A DNA stretch of 64,000 nucleotides, taken from contig NZ_LISW01000009.1 in the NCBI RefSeq assembly GCF_001905735.1, positions 62,001-126,000 on the forward strand, in the 5' to 3' direction. A program made the position numbers and the translations under genes. Shown in pieces: positions 42,855 through 51,449 of the stretch (its first letter is position 1; each line of letters starts with the position of its first letter). This DNA is from Streptomyces sp. CB01249. GTDB lineage: Bacteria > Actinomycetota > Actinomycetes > Streptomycetales > Streptomycetaceae. The notes below the pieces were generated by a model. That model made no database searches. It was not told the origin of the DNA and saw only the letters and a program-made list of their open reading frames with translations.

Positions 42855-43523
42855 TCAGCGCCCGGCCAACAGCCCCTCCACCAGGGCCTTGAGGCCGTCC
42901 CGGTAGGTTTCCTCGGCCGTCAGTGGGGCCCAGCGGTCCGCCGCCTGCGCGAGGCGGGGCAGCTCGTCCGGGTCGAGACCGGAGAAGACTTCCTCCCGGT
43001 ACGTCGCACGGTCGTCCTCGGCGCGCCGTCGGGCGGCCGTCCTCCGCACCACGATCTCCCCGGCGGTGTAGTACCAGATCGCGCGGTAGCCGTGCACGGC
43101 CTCGTCGAGTGAAAGACCGCCCTCGACCAGGCCGCTGACGATCTGTTCCACGAACCACAGCGCGCTCTTCGACATCAGGTCGTCGGCGGTCAGCACCTCC
43201 ACGATCCAGGGGCAGGCGGCCAGCGCCTCGTGGATGGCGGTGGCGGCCGCGACGACCCGCTCGCGGGGGTCGGCGGGCAGTTCCGGGCGGTGCAGGGCGC
43301 GGACGGCGTAGTCGTCCAGCAGCAGGACGAGCAGCTCCTCCTTGTCCCGGACGTGGTGGTAGAGCGCCATGGGCGTACTGCCGACCTCCGTGGCCAGTCG
43401 CCGCATGGTCAGGCGGTGTACGCCCTCCTCCTCCACGATCCTGCGGGCCGTCCCGATGATCGCCTCGCGGGAGATACGGGGAGGTCGCCCCGGGGTTCTG
43501 CGTGATGCGGATGGCTGCGGCAT
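42855..43523 (-). CDS. TetR-family regulator (TetR/TtgR with C-terminal TetR_C domain)
   Basis: A 222-residue regulator. The helix-turn-helix is RRLATEVGSTPMALYHHVRD within an otherwise typical TetR N-domain (IIGTARRIVEEEGVHRLTM). The ligand domain contains the LLVLLLDDYA and YRAIWYYTAGEIVVR segments of tetracycline-type repressors. The start at 43523 (MPQPSASRR) is chosen; the frame also opens at 43535. It is divergent from an MFS exporter with a palindrome over that gene's start, a classic efflux pair. Confidence 0.85.
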   Translation of the reverse strand: MPQPSASRRTPGRPPRISREAIIGTARRIVEEEGVHRLTMRRLATEVGSTPMALYHHVRDKEELLVLLLDDYAVRALHRPELPADPRERVVAAATAIHEALAACPWIVEVLTADDLMSKSALWFVEQIVSGLVEGGLSLDEAVHGYRAIWYYTAGEIVVRRTAARRRAEDDRATYREEVFSGLDPDELPRLAQAADRWAPLTAEETYRDGLKALVEGLLAGR

Positions 43524-43571
43524 GCCGCCCATCATTCCTCAGCCATCGACAACGGCGAACCCCGCCGCTAT

Positions 43572-43593
43572 GTTTTCTTACATGTATAGAAAC
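43572..43593. promoter_or_regulatory. Probable TetR operator over the MFS start codon
   Basis: A 22-base imperfect palindrome, GTTTTCTTACATGTATAGAAAC, has a perfect TACATGTA core and GTTT/AAAC ends. It covers the exporter's start codon and the end of its promoter. Binding of the divergent TetR protein is inferred. Confidence 0.6.
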
Positions 43594-45030
43594 TCTCGCG
43601 GGCGGCCCGGTCTGGTGCTGGCGGCAGCCGCCGTCGCCCAGTTCGTCGTCGCCCTGGACATGTCCGTCGTCAATGTCGCCCTGCCCGCGATCCGCTCGGC
43701 GCTGGGATTCGCGCCGCTCGACCTGTCGTGGGTCGTGCACGTGTACGCGCTCACCTTCGGCGGGTTCCTGCTGCTGGGGGGCCGCGCCGCCGACCTGTAC
43801 GGCCGGCGCCGGATGTTCGTGCTGGGGCTGACCGTCTTCGGCGTGTGCTCGCTGGCCGGCGGACTGGCACAGGCGCCCTGGCAGTTGATCGCCGCGCGGG
43901 CCGGTCAGGGCCTGGGGGCCGCCGTGGCCGCACCGGCCGCGCTGGCGATGCTCACCACCACGTTCACCGAAGGCCCGCAGCGGGTGCGGGCGTTGGGGGT
44001 GTGGAGCGCGGTGACCGCGGCGGGCGGTGCGCTGGGCGTGCTGGCCGGAGGGCTGCTGACCGAGTACGCGGGCTGGCGCTGGGTCATGCTGATCAACCTG
44101 CCCATCGTCGCGGCGGCTCTCGTGCTCGTCCCGGCGGGCGTTCCGGCCGATGTCCCGCCCGCCCGGCGCGAGCGGCTGGACACGCTGGGCGCCGTCCTGG
44201 CGACGGGCGGCATCGGGCTGCTGGTGCTGGGTGTCGTCCGCACCGACACCCTGGGCTGGGCCGCCCCGGTCACCTGGGCGACGCTCGCCGCCGCAGCGCT
44301 GCTGCTGGGTGCCTTCGTCTTCGCCGAGGCGAGGGTGGCCGCGCCGCTGCTGCGGCTCGGTCTGCTGCGCAGCCGATGGGTGTCCGGCGCGAACGTGCTG
44401 GTGTTCCTGGCGGCGGCCGGGCAGTTCGCCGCGTTCTACTTCGTGTCCCTGTACATGCAGCAGGTGCTCGGCATGGGGGCCGCGGCGACCGGCGCCGCGT
44501 TCCTGCCCTTCTCGCTGGGCCTGGTCGCGGGAACCGTCGTCGCCACCCGGCTGACCTCGTCCCGTACGCCCCGGGTGGCTCTGGTGCCCGGCGCCCTGCT
44601 GGCCGCGGCGGGCCTGGCCTGGTTCGCTCTCATCAGCCCCGGAGGCAGCTTCCTGGCGGACGTGCTCGGCCCGTCCCTCGTCACCAGCGTCGGCGCCGGG
44701 CTGGTCCTGGCCCCGGTCGCCGCCGCCGCGACGACGGGCGTCGCCCCGCACGAGGCCGGTATGGCCTCCGGCCTGATGAACAGCTCACGCCAACTCGGCG
44801 GCTGCATCGGCCTGGCCGCGCTGGCCACCGCGGCCGCGCACCACACCGGCCCGGCCGCCGATGCCGCCGCGCTCAACGACGGCTACGCCCTGGGCCTGTC
44901 CATCGCCGCCGCGATCTTCGCCCTCGCGGCAGCGGTGGCCATCGGCGTACTCCCGCGCCGCCGGACGGTGGGAACTGTCCGGCCGTCCGGCGACACCACG
45001 GAGAACCAGCTGGAGGGAAACCCCTCGTGA
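43582..45030 (+). CDS. MFS drug/proton antiporter (DHA2 type)
   Basis: A 482-residue exporter with 14 predicted helices. Signatures are LDMSVVNVALPAIRSALG in helix 1, GGRAADLYGRRRMFVLG in the loop 2-3 region and the antiporter motif C-like GPLLGG-type segment here read as AAGGALGVLAGGLLTEYAGW, then RWVMLINLP. It is divergent from a TetR gene, which suggests drug- or metabolite-induced expression. The ATG at 43582 lies inside the palindrome; another in-frame ATG is at 43570. The substrate is unknown. Confidence 0.88.
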   Translation: MYRNSRGRPGLVLAAAAVAQFVVALDMSVVNVALPAIRSALGFAPLDLSWVVHVYALTFGGFLLLGGRAADLYGRRRMFVLGLTVFGVCSLAGGLAQAPWQLIAARAGQGLGAAVAAPAALAMLTTTFTEGPQRVRALGVWSAVTAAGGALGVLAGGLLTEYAGWRWVMLINLPIVAAALVLVPAGVPADVPPARRERLDTLGAVLATGGIGLLVLGVVRTDTLGWAAPVTWATLAAAALLLGAFVFAEARVAAPLLRLGLLRSRWVSGANVLVFLAAAGQFAAFYFVSLYMQQVLGMGAAATGAAFLPFSLGLVAGTVVATRLTSSRTPRVALVPGALLAAAGLAWFALISPGGSFLADVLGPSLVTSVGAGLVLAPVAAAATTGVAPHEAGMASGLMNSSRQLGGCIGLAALATAAAHHTGPAADAAALNDGYALGLSIAAAIFALAAAVAIGVLPRRRTVGTVRPSGDTTENQLEGNPS

Positions 45031-45129
45031 CACCTCCTGAGTAGCCGTACTCATGTGCGATGCGGTGTCGCACGGGCACGATGTGCCGGGGGTCCGCAAG
45101 GGGCTGGGGTCGGGTGGGAAGTGGTGCGC

Positions 45130-45441
45130 GTGCGGTATGGCGAGCCGTCAAAGGGCTTTCAGGTCGCGGCCGGATGCGTATGGCTCATCGTGGACGTGGT
45201 CCTGATCGGCTATCTGCTGTTCCGCTACGGGATGACGGGGTGGTCGGACGGCTACGACGACCCCGTCAACGCTCCTGCCGCCCCTGCGGAGGCGCGACGC
45301 GCTGCGTGGATCGTCCTGGGCACCGCAGTCGTGAGTGGCGGCTTCCTCCTCCTTCGGCGCTACTGGGTCGCCGCCGTCCTACAGCTCCTCCTCACAGGTG
45401 CCGCAGCGGGGATGTTCGCCTTGCTCGCCGGGCACCGATAG
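45130..45441 (+). CDS. Small membrane protein, 103 aa
   Basis: Two to three hydrophobic helices (VAAGCVWLIVDVVLIGYLLF, WIVLGTAVVSGGFLLLRRYW, AAVLQLLLTGAAAGMFALLA) around a polar loop GYDDPVNAPAAPAEARR. GTG 45130 has GGTGGGAA 9 bases upstream; other GTGs at 45121 and 45124 are possible. It lies 100 bases after the exporter and faces the terminator of the secreted protein. The function is unknown. Confidence 0.55.
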   Translation: MRYGEPSKGFQVAAGCVWLIVDVVLIGYLLFRYGMTGWSDGYDDPVNAPAAPAEARRAAWIVLGTAVVSGGFLLLRRYWVAAVLQLLLTGAAAGMFALLAGHR

Positions 45442-45512
45442 GGACGGCACACCTACGAGCACGCCGGGGGCCGCTCCGGAGGGCGGACCGGTACCGGAGT
45501 CCGGCGACGCGA

Positions 45513-45552
45513 ACGGCCCCGCGCCGGACCGTGTGGTCCGCTGCGGGGCCGT
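45513..45552 (-). terminator. Long hairpin after the secreted-protein gene
   Basis: Outer arms ACGGCCCCGC/GCGGGGCCGT and an inner stem CGGACC/GGTCCG with a GTGT loop lie 17 bases past the leftward gene's stop. It also follows the small membrane protein gene and may terminate both strands. Confidence 0.75.
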
Positions 45553-45568
45553 ATGCGGTGACCGGGGT

Positions 45569-46840
45569 TCAGACTCCCGTCAGGTTGTACGTGCTCGTGC
45601 CGTCCTGCCTGCCGCTGGAGTACTGGCGGATGAACTCGCCGTCCGCGTAGCGGTCGTGGCCCATCATGGAGCCGGTGTACTTGTTCTGCACGCCGATCGC
45701 GGAGCTGCCGGGTACGTCGCGGTAGATGTAGAAGCGCTGGAGGTCGTCCTCCGTGCAGGAGGCCGTCGTCAGGATGGCGCGTTCGGAGGCCTCCGGTTCG
45801 GCGATGGTCGCGCAGCCGCCGTTGCCCCAGTTCCACAGCGTCGCTTCGAGGACGCCGCCGGTCTCCGTCACGTTGCACAGGCGCCAGTTGTCGAGGTGGG
45901 CGCTGAAGATGGAGGAGGGCCGCAGCCGCACGCCGTCGTCCGCGAGGAGCGGCGCGCCCCAGGACAGGGGCTTGCCGGGTACCTCGATCTTGTACACGGG
46001 TGACTGGCAGTCGAGCGCGGCCTGCGCGGCGGCCACGGGACGCTCGGCCGGAGCCGCGGGCTGCGCGGCGCGCTTCTGGTGCTGCTCAGCCGTCGGTGCG
46101 ACCGCGCCCGCCGGGTGCGCCGCCTTCGCGGTGGGCGAGCCGCAGTCGAGGAGGCTCTGTGCCTTGGCCATGATGCTCCCTGCGGGAACCTGGTCCTGGC
46201 AGCGCACGGCGCCCTCTTCGAGGGTGGTGTACGTGGTGAAGGCACCGCTGCCGGGGCCCTCGGCCCACCGCAGCGCCCAGCTGCCGTCGGACTGCTGGGC
46301 CCGGTTGCAGTTGAGGCTTCCGTAGGTGCCGGTGACCTTCTTGGTGCCCTTGTAGACGCCGTAGTAGCCGGGCTGGTTGAAGCTCCAGGTCACCGCGTTC
46401 GACTCGGTGCTCGTGGTGGCGGACTCCATCTTCACGGTCAGGTCCACGGTGACGCCCACCTTGCTGAGGGCGTCGGCGGCGAAGCTCGCCTCGATCTTGT
46501 CGTCGAGGCCGACGGAGACCGTGATGGTGGTCGCCGTGGTGGTGGTGACGGCTTGTTCGCCGGTGGTGCCCTCGGTGACGTACCAGCCCTTGAAGTGGGT
46601 GATCGTCGGGGAGACTTCGGTGCTCTTGATGTACGGGTGACGGGTGCCGAGGTCGGCCGTCGTACAGGCGTCGCCGGGCTGGGGCGAGCTCGCTCCGGCG
46701 GGTGCCGCGACGGCCGGTGCGGTGACCGGTGCGGCGGCCGCGGGGCCGATCGCGGTGAGCGCCAGGGTCGTCGCCGTGGCGGTCACCGCGACGAGCACAC
46801 CGGCGGCGCGGCTGCCGGAGCGTAAGCGTATGGCTCGCAT
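45569..46840 (-). CDS. Large secreted protein with early TTA codon
   Basis: A 423-residue exported protein. The signal peptide spans residues 1-37 (ending GPAAAAP). A beta-rich N-half (TITVSVGLDDKIEASFAADA, TVDLTVKMESATTSTESNAV, TWSFNQPGYYGVYKGTKKVT) has the look of a pore-forming or binding beta sandwich. The C-half (about 280-423) has DNWRLCNVTE, GNGGCATIAE and YTGSMMGHDRYADGEFIRQY, a ricin- or inhibitor-like cysteine-containing domain. Codon 6 is TTA (46823-46825), so translation may need bldA. I do not recognise the family. Confidence 0.7.
   Translation of the reverse strand: MRAIRLRSGSRAAGVLVAVTATATTLALTAIGPAAAAPVTAPAVAAPAGASSPQPGDACTTADLGTRHPYIKSTEVSPTITHFKGWYVTEGTTGEQAVTTTTATTITVSVGLDDKIEASFAADALSKVGVTVDLTVKMESATTSTESNAVTWSFNQPGYYGVYKGTKKVTGTYGSLNCNRAQQSDGSWALRWAEGPGSGAFTTYTTLEEGAVRCQDQVPAGSIMAKAQSLLDCGSPTAKAAHPAGAVAPTAEQHQKRAAQPAAPAERPVAAAQAALDCQSPVYKIEVPGKPLSWGAPLLADDGVRLRPSSIFSAHLDNWRLCNVTETGGVLEATLWNWGNGGCATIAEPEASERAILTTASCTEDDLQRFYIYRDVPGSSAIGVQNKYTGSMMGHDRYADGEFIRQYSSGRQDGTSTYNLTGV
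46823..46825 (-). promoter_or_regulatory. TTA (bldA) codon at position 6
   Basis: The start MRAIRLRSGSR reads its sixth codon, leucine, as TTA. A TTA this near the start is a strong block without the bldA tRNA, suggesting late, development-linked secretion. Confidence 0.75.
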
Positions 46841-47066
46841 CGTTACGTGTTCCCCCTCAGATGTACGGGTCAGGTCGGGGTGAATGTATCGGCCACGGGA
46901 GTTGCGGTGTGAGGGCGTAACTGGCCAGAGACACGCCCTGAGCGGCCGGAACCCCCGGGGTCAGACCGCCTCGCTCCGGGGCTCCGGCGCCGCCTCCACC
47001 GCCGCGACCACGCTGCCGGTGCTCATCCCCCAGCGCGACGACCGGCTCGCCGTCCTGTCGGCCTCG
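46841..47066. other. Gap between two leftward genes, no clear feature
   Basis: This 226-base region should contain the promoter of the secreted-protein gene and the end of the esterase transcript. It is GC-rich, with no good -10/-35 pair or hairpin. A short rightward open frame covers most of it but has no ribosome site and no family look. Confidence 0.4.
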
Positions 47067-48281
47067 TCAGCGCTGTAGCGCCACGAGTGGTGCGGGCAGC
47101 GGCCCCGGGTCGCCGGTGCGCGCGAAGGCCGCCCAGGCCGCGCGCATCGCCCGGCCCACCGCGTCCACCTCCGCCCGGCCGAGGCCACCGAGCATCGGGG
47201 CGTGCCGCCAGGCGTGGGCCGTCCCCAGGAGCAGCGGGATCTCCACGCAGTGCGTGGCGCCGTGGGGCGAACCGGCGGGCCGCCAGTCCAGTCGGTAGCC
47301 GTGGACGCGGGCGCCGTGGGCTTCCAGCCGCGCGTGCAGGTCCCGCAGGGGCTCCTCGTAGAGGCGCCGGGTGCGTTCGGCGACGCTGCCCGTGTCGGAC
47401 GGGCCCTCGGGGAAGGCGGACATGTCGTCGGCGTTCCACCCGTACAGCACGTCCGGGGCGGGGCCGGTGAAGGGCGCGTCCCCGGTACCGGCGGGCAGGG
47501 GTGCGACGCCGGCGACCGGGCCGAAGGGCGGGGCCAGGAAGCTGCCGGTCAGCCGCTGGTAACCGGCAGCGGTGCGTGCCTGGGCGGCGAGCAGGTCCGC
47601 CACCGGGGCGGTGCGGGGGTCGGCGCCGAGCGCGGCGGCGAAGTGCCTTCCGGTCTCGCGGGCCTCGGCCGGGGCGCGGGTGGCGATGGACAGGGGCGGG
47701 CTCTGGAGGATCACCCGGTCGAAGAGCTCGCGGGCCTCGGGGACGCGGAGGAGCAGCAGGGCGGACAGGGCTCCGGCGGACTGCCCGAAGACGGTGACGT
47801 TATGGGGGTCGCCGCCGTGGTCCGCGATGTGCGCCCGGACCCAGCGCAGCGCCTCGATCTGGTCGTACAGGCCGAGGTTGCCCTCGCTGACCCCGTCCCG
47901 GAGGAGGTAGCCGAGGGCGCCGAGCCGGTAGTTCGCGCCGACCACGACGACGTCCTGCTCGGCGGCGAGGGCTGTGCCGTCGTACCAGTCGAGGATGCCG
48001 GCGCCGCTGCTGAAACCGCCGCCGTGGAACCAGACGAGGACGGGGCGGCCCGTCGTCGTCGGGGCAGCGGGTGCGGTGACGGTGAGGTGGAGGCAGTCCT
48101 CACTCTGCGGATGTCTGCCGGGTGGCGGGCCCATCAGCGCTTCCAGGCGGGAGGGTGGCTGAGGACAGACCGCGCCGGACTGCTGGGTGGTGTCCTCGGC
48201 CGTCACGGGGCGCGGCCGGGCGAAGCGGGGCGCTGTGGCGTAACGGAGGGGGCCGGTGCGGACCGTCCGGGGGGTGTTCAT
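47067..48281 (-). CDS. Carboxylesterase (type B)
   Basis: A 404-residue alpha/beta hydrolase of the carboxylesterase/lipase type B family. VLVWFHGGGFSSGAG is the oxyanion hole, VTVFGQSAGALSALLLL holds the nucleophile serine, and a late His is likely in ATHCVEIPLLLGT. It is shorter than the usual ~500 residues. It has no signal peptide. It is coupled by ATGA to the MHS transporter gene at 48278, so it probably acts on a compound that transporter imports. N-formylkynurenine deformylation is one possibility but is not shown. Confidence 0.82.
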   Translation of the reverse strand: MNTPRTVRTGPLRYATAPRFARPRPVTAEDTTQQSGAVCPQPPSRLEALMGPPPGRHPQSEDCLHLTVTAPAAPTTTGRPVLVWFHGGGFSSGAGILDWYDGTALAAEQDVVVVGANYRLGALGYLLRDGVSEGNLGLYDQIEALRWVRAHIADHGGDPHNVTVFGQSAGALSALLLLRVPEARELFDRVILQSPPLSIATRAPAEARETGRHFAAALGADPRTAPVADLLAAQARTAAGYQRLTGSFLAPPFGPVAGVAPLPAGTGDAPFTGPAPDVLYGWNADDMSAFPEGPSDTGSVAERTRRLYEEPLRDLHARLEAHGARVHGYRLDWRPAGSPHGATHCVEIPLLLGTAHAWRHAPMLGGLGRAEVDAVGRAMRAAWAAFARTGDPGPLPAPLVALQR

Positions 48282-49600
48282 GCCTTGCCTGCCGTTTCGG
48301 GGACGAGTGGGGCCCGTTCCACAGGAGTCTCGGGAACCATCCGGAACAGCGCCACCGCACCGACGAGGCTGAGGGCGCACATGCCCACGAGATACCAGGT
48401 CACACCGGTCGAGGAGCTGCCGCCGCCGAGGAGCGCGCTGGAGATCATGGGGGCCAGGCCGCCGCCGAGGACCGCGCCGATCTGGAGGACCAGCGAGGTG
48501 CCGGAGTACCGCACCCGGACGGGGAAGGTGTCGGCGATGATGGCGCCCTGGACGCAGTGGGTCACCGGGATGATCAGGCCCATCCCGGCGAGCGCGAGCA
48601 GGGCGGACGCCCGGTTGCCGGTGTCGAGCAGAGGGAAGAACACCGCGCACCACAGCAGGATGGCGACGGAGCCAGCGATGAAGAGCGTGCGGCGCCCCTT
48701 GCGGTCGGCGATCCTCGTCCACACCGGGATGGACACGAACCACAGCACGGCGGCCCCGCTCACCCCGAGGACGAGGAACTGCTGGTCGAAGCCGAGGTGT
48801 TTGGCGCCGTAGGACAGCGTGAAGACCATGAACACGTACGCGACCGCGGAGTTCGCCACCACGGCGAGCAGGGTGACCGCAAGCCGGGGCAGTCCGGCTT
48901 TCAGCGCGTCGGCCAGCGGGAAGCGGACCACCTCGTCCTCCTGGCGGGCCCGGTCGAAGGACGGCGATTCGGTGACGCGCAGCCGTACGACCAGTCCGAC
49001 GCCGACCAGGACGAAGCTCAGCAGGAACGGGACGCGCCACGCCCAGGCGGTGAACGTGGCGTGTCCGGCGAGCGAGTTGGTGGCCAGGAAGATGAGGTTC
49101 GCCAGCACCAGGCCCGCGGGGGTGCCCATCTGCGGGAAGCCCGCGTACAGGTTGCGCCGTCCCTCGGGGGCGTGCTCCATCGACATCAGGGTGGCGCCGG
49201 CGCCCTCGCCGCCGAGGCCGATGCCCTGGACGACGCGGAGGAGGACCAGGAGGACCGGGGCCCACAGGCCGATGGAGTCGTAGCTCGGGACGGCGCCGAT
49301 GAGGGTGGAGCCGAGCCCCATCATCACCAGGGAGACCACCAGCGTGGAGCGGCGTCCGAGGCGGTCGCCGAAGTGGCCGAAGACAAGGCCGCCGAGGGGC
49401 CTGGCGACGAAGCCGACCGCGAGCGTGGAGAAGGCCGCGAGGGTGCCGGCCGCGGGGCTCAGGGACGGGAAGAACTGCTTGTCGAAGATGAGTGCGGCGG
49501 CCGTGCCGTACAGGAAGAAGTCGTACCACTCCAATGTGGTTCCGAGAAGGGTGGCAAGCGCAGTCCTGCTCGCGCCCTTGGGACGGTCCGCGTCGCTCAT
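48278..49600 (-). CDS. MFS transporter, metabolite:H+ symporter (MHS) type
   Basis: A 440-residue importer with 12 helices. It opens with TTLEWYDFFLYGTAAALIFD, the hallmark of MHS (shikimate/dicarboxylate/aromatic acid) permeases, and has GFVARPLGGLVFGHFGDRLG, then RRSTLV in loop 2-3 and RVVQGIGLGGEGAGATLMSM. It lies divergent from the 3-hydroxyanthranilate catabolic genes and probably brings in an aromatic acid for that pathway. The bases TGTTCCATGA at its start codon repeat those at the IclR gene start. The substrate is inferred. Confidence 0.87.
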   Translation of the reverse strand: MSDADRPKGASRTALATLLGTTLEWYDFFLYGTAAALIFDKQFFPSLSPAAGTLAAFSTLAVGFVARPLGGLVFGHFGDRLGRRSTLVVSLVMMGLGSTLIGAVPSYDSIGLWAPVLLVLLRVVQGIGLGGEGAGATLMSMEHAPEGRRNLYAGFPQMGTPAGLVLANLIFLATNSLAGHATFTAWAWRVPFLLSFVLVGVGLVVRLRVTESPSFDRARQEDEVVRFPLADALKAGLPRLAVTLLAVVANSAVAYVFMVFTLSYGAKHLGFDQQFLVLGVSGAAVLWFVSIPVWTRIADRKGRRTLFIAGSVAILLWCAVFFPLLDTGNRASALLALAGMGLIIPVTHCVQGAIIADTFPVRVRYSGTSLVLQIGAVLGGGLAPMISSALLGGGSSSTGVTWYLVGMCALSLVGAVALFRMVPETPVERAPLVPETAGKA

Positions 49601-49855
49601 GGAACACCTCGTCTGCTGGGGAAGGCGGGGAAGCCCCGCGCTTTCGGTGGATCCTGGGTCCCTGGGCAGAGGGGAACAAATGCCGTTTCGTCCCGCCGCT
49701 ATAGCGGGACGGGTATACCGGGCGACGGAACCCGTCCTCCCCGCCGCCCGCTCCCCGGGGGAAACGCCTGGCCGCCGGTGACATACCGAAGTCGGCATAG
49801 CTGAGCGCCGAATCGTCATTTGTGGTCATGGCCGCGTGATCCCAGGGTGTGAGTC
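49601..49855. promoter_or_regulatory. Divergent promoter region, MHS importer and dehydrogenase operon
   Basis: This 255-base gap controls two catabolic units. It contains an inverted repeat CGTCCCGC/GCGGGACG at 49689-49711 around a GCTATAGC core. Near 49784 a second short palindrome has CCGA-AG-TCGG. Either could bind the LysR or IclR regulator encoded nearby. No convincing -35/-10 pair is seen. Confidence 0.45.
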
Positions 49856-51331
49856 ATGACGGCACAGACTTCGCGGTGGATCCGCAACTTCGTGGACGGG
49901 CGTTTCATCGACCCGGATGACGGCGGCAGGAGTTTCGAGGCGACGGACCCGGCCACCGGCCGCGTGCACTCCCTCGTCCACGAGGCCGGTGCGCCCCTGG
50001 TCGACCGGGCCGTCACGGCTGCGCGGAGGGCGCTCGGGCCCTGGTCGGCGACGCCCGTACGGGAGCGCACCGAGGTCCTGCGCAGGGCGGCCGCCCTGAT
50101 CGAGGCCCGGTTCGAGGAGTTCGTGGCCGCCGAGGTGGCCGACACCGGCAAGCCCGTGACCCTGGCCCGCGACCTGGACGTGGCCAGGGCCGTTTCCAAC
50201 TTCCGTACGTTCGCCGATGTCGTCGCGGCCGCCGGGCAGGAGTCCTTCCTGACCGATCTGCCGGGCGGTCGGCAGGCCCTCAACTACGCGGTGCGCAAGC
50301 CCCTCGGGGTGGTCGCGGTCATCGTTCCCTGGAACCTGCCGCTGCTGCTGCTCACCTGGAAGGTCGCCCCGGCCCTCGCCTGCGGCAACACCGTCGTGGT
50401 CAAGCCCAGCGAGGAGACGCCCGGCACCGCGACCCTCCTGGCGGAAGTGCTCGCCGAGGCAGGTCTCCCGGCCGGCGCCTACAACGTGGTGCACGGCTTC
50501 GGGGGCGGCTCGGCCGGGGAGTACGTCACCACGCACCCCGGGATCGACGGCGTCACCTTCACCGGGTCCACGGCGACCGGCGCGCAGGTGATGAAGACCG
50601 TGGCACCGCGCGTGCGCCCCGTCTCCTTCGAGCTCGGCGGCAAGAACGCCGCGCTGGTCTTCGCGGACGCGGACATCGAGGAGACGCTGGACGGCCTGAC
50701 CCGGTCGGTGTTCGCCAACACCGGCCAGGTGTGCCTGTGCACCGAGCGGGTCTACGTGCACCGCTCGGTCTTCGCGGACATCGCCGACAGCCTGGTCGAG
50801 CGAGCCCGTTCACTGCGCCTGGGCAGCCCGCTGGACCCGGCGACCACGACGGGGCCGCTGATCTCGCAGGCACACCGGGAGAAGGTGCGCGGCTACCTGG
50901 ACCTGGCCGGACAGCTGGGCGCGAAGACCCTCACCGGGGGCGGCACGCCCGGCCTCGGCGAGGAACTGGACGGCGGTTCGTGGATCGAGCCGACGCTGTG
51001 GACGGGGCTGACGAACGCCGACCGCCCGGTGCGCGAGGAGATCTTCGGGCCGGTCGCGGCGCTGATCCCGTTCGACACGGAGGAGGAGGCCGTCGGTCTG
51101 GCCAACGACACGGAGTACGGCCTCGCCGCCTCCGTGTGGACCCGGGATCTGCGGCGCGGGCACCGCGTGGCCCAGGCGATGAACGTCGGCATGTCCTGGG
51201 TCAACACCTGGTTCCTGCGCGACCTGCGCTCGCCCTTCGGCGGCGTCGGCCTCTCCGGGCTGGGCCGCGAGGGAGGCGCCTCGTCCCTGCACTTCTACAC
51301 CGAGCCGACCAACGTGTGCGTCCAGCTGTGA
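49856..51331 (+). CDS. nbaE: 2-Aminomuconate semialdehyde dehydrogenase
   Basis: A 491-residue NAD-dependent aldehyde dehydrogenase. GVVAVIVPWNLPLLLLTWKV and VTFTGSTATGAQV are cofactor positions; ELGGKNAALVF gives the general-base Glu and FANTGQVCLCTERVYVH the catalytic Cys. The family level alone fits 2-hydroxymuconate or betaine aldehyde dehydrogenases. The deaminase, dioxygenase and decarboxylase genes directly downstream make 2-aminomuconate semialdehyde the most likely substrate, in the 3-hydroxyanthranilate meta-cleavage route. Confidence 0.82.
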   Translation: MTAQTSRWIRNFVDGRFIDPDDGGRSFEATDPATGRVHSLVHEAGAPLVDRAVTAARRALGPWSATPVRERTEVLRRAAALIEARFEEFVAAEVADTGKPVTLARDLDVARAVSNFRTFADVVAAAGQESFLTDLPGGRQALNYAVRKPLGVVAVIVPWNLPLLLLTWKVAPALACGNTVVVKPSEETPGTATLLAEVLAEAGLPAGAYNVVHGFGGGSAGEYVTTHPGIDGVTFTGSTATGAQVMKTVAPRVRPVSFELGGKNAALVFADADIEETLDGLTRSVFANTGQVCLCTERVYVHRSVFADIADSLVERARSLRLGSPLDPATTTGPLISQAHREKVRGYLDLAGQLGAKTLTGGGTPGLGEELDGGSWIEPTLWTGLTNADRPVREEIFGPVAALIPFDTEEEAVGLANDTEYGLAASVWTRDLRRGHRVAQAMNVGMSWVNTWFLRDLRSPFGGVGLSGLGREGGASSLHFYTEPTNVCVQL

Positions 51332-51449
51332 CGCTCGGTCCCGCTCCGGCTTCCCCGCATCCGACCGAGCAGGCCACCCCCGACCCGGGCGGCCGGAAGG
51401 ACATGACCATGGGCGACAACGCCCCGCACCCCGGCGAAGGAGGTCCCCG

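Noticed and set aside
47067..48281. Kynurenine formamidase
   Set aside because: Context hints at it, but the sequence is a type-B carboxylesterase without features I can tie to N-formylkynurenine.
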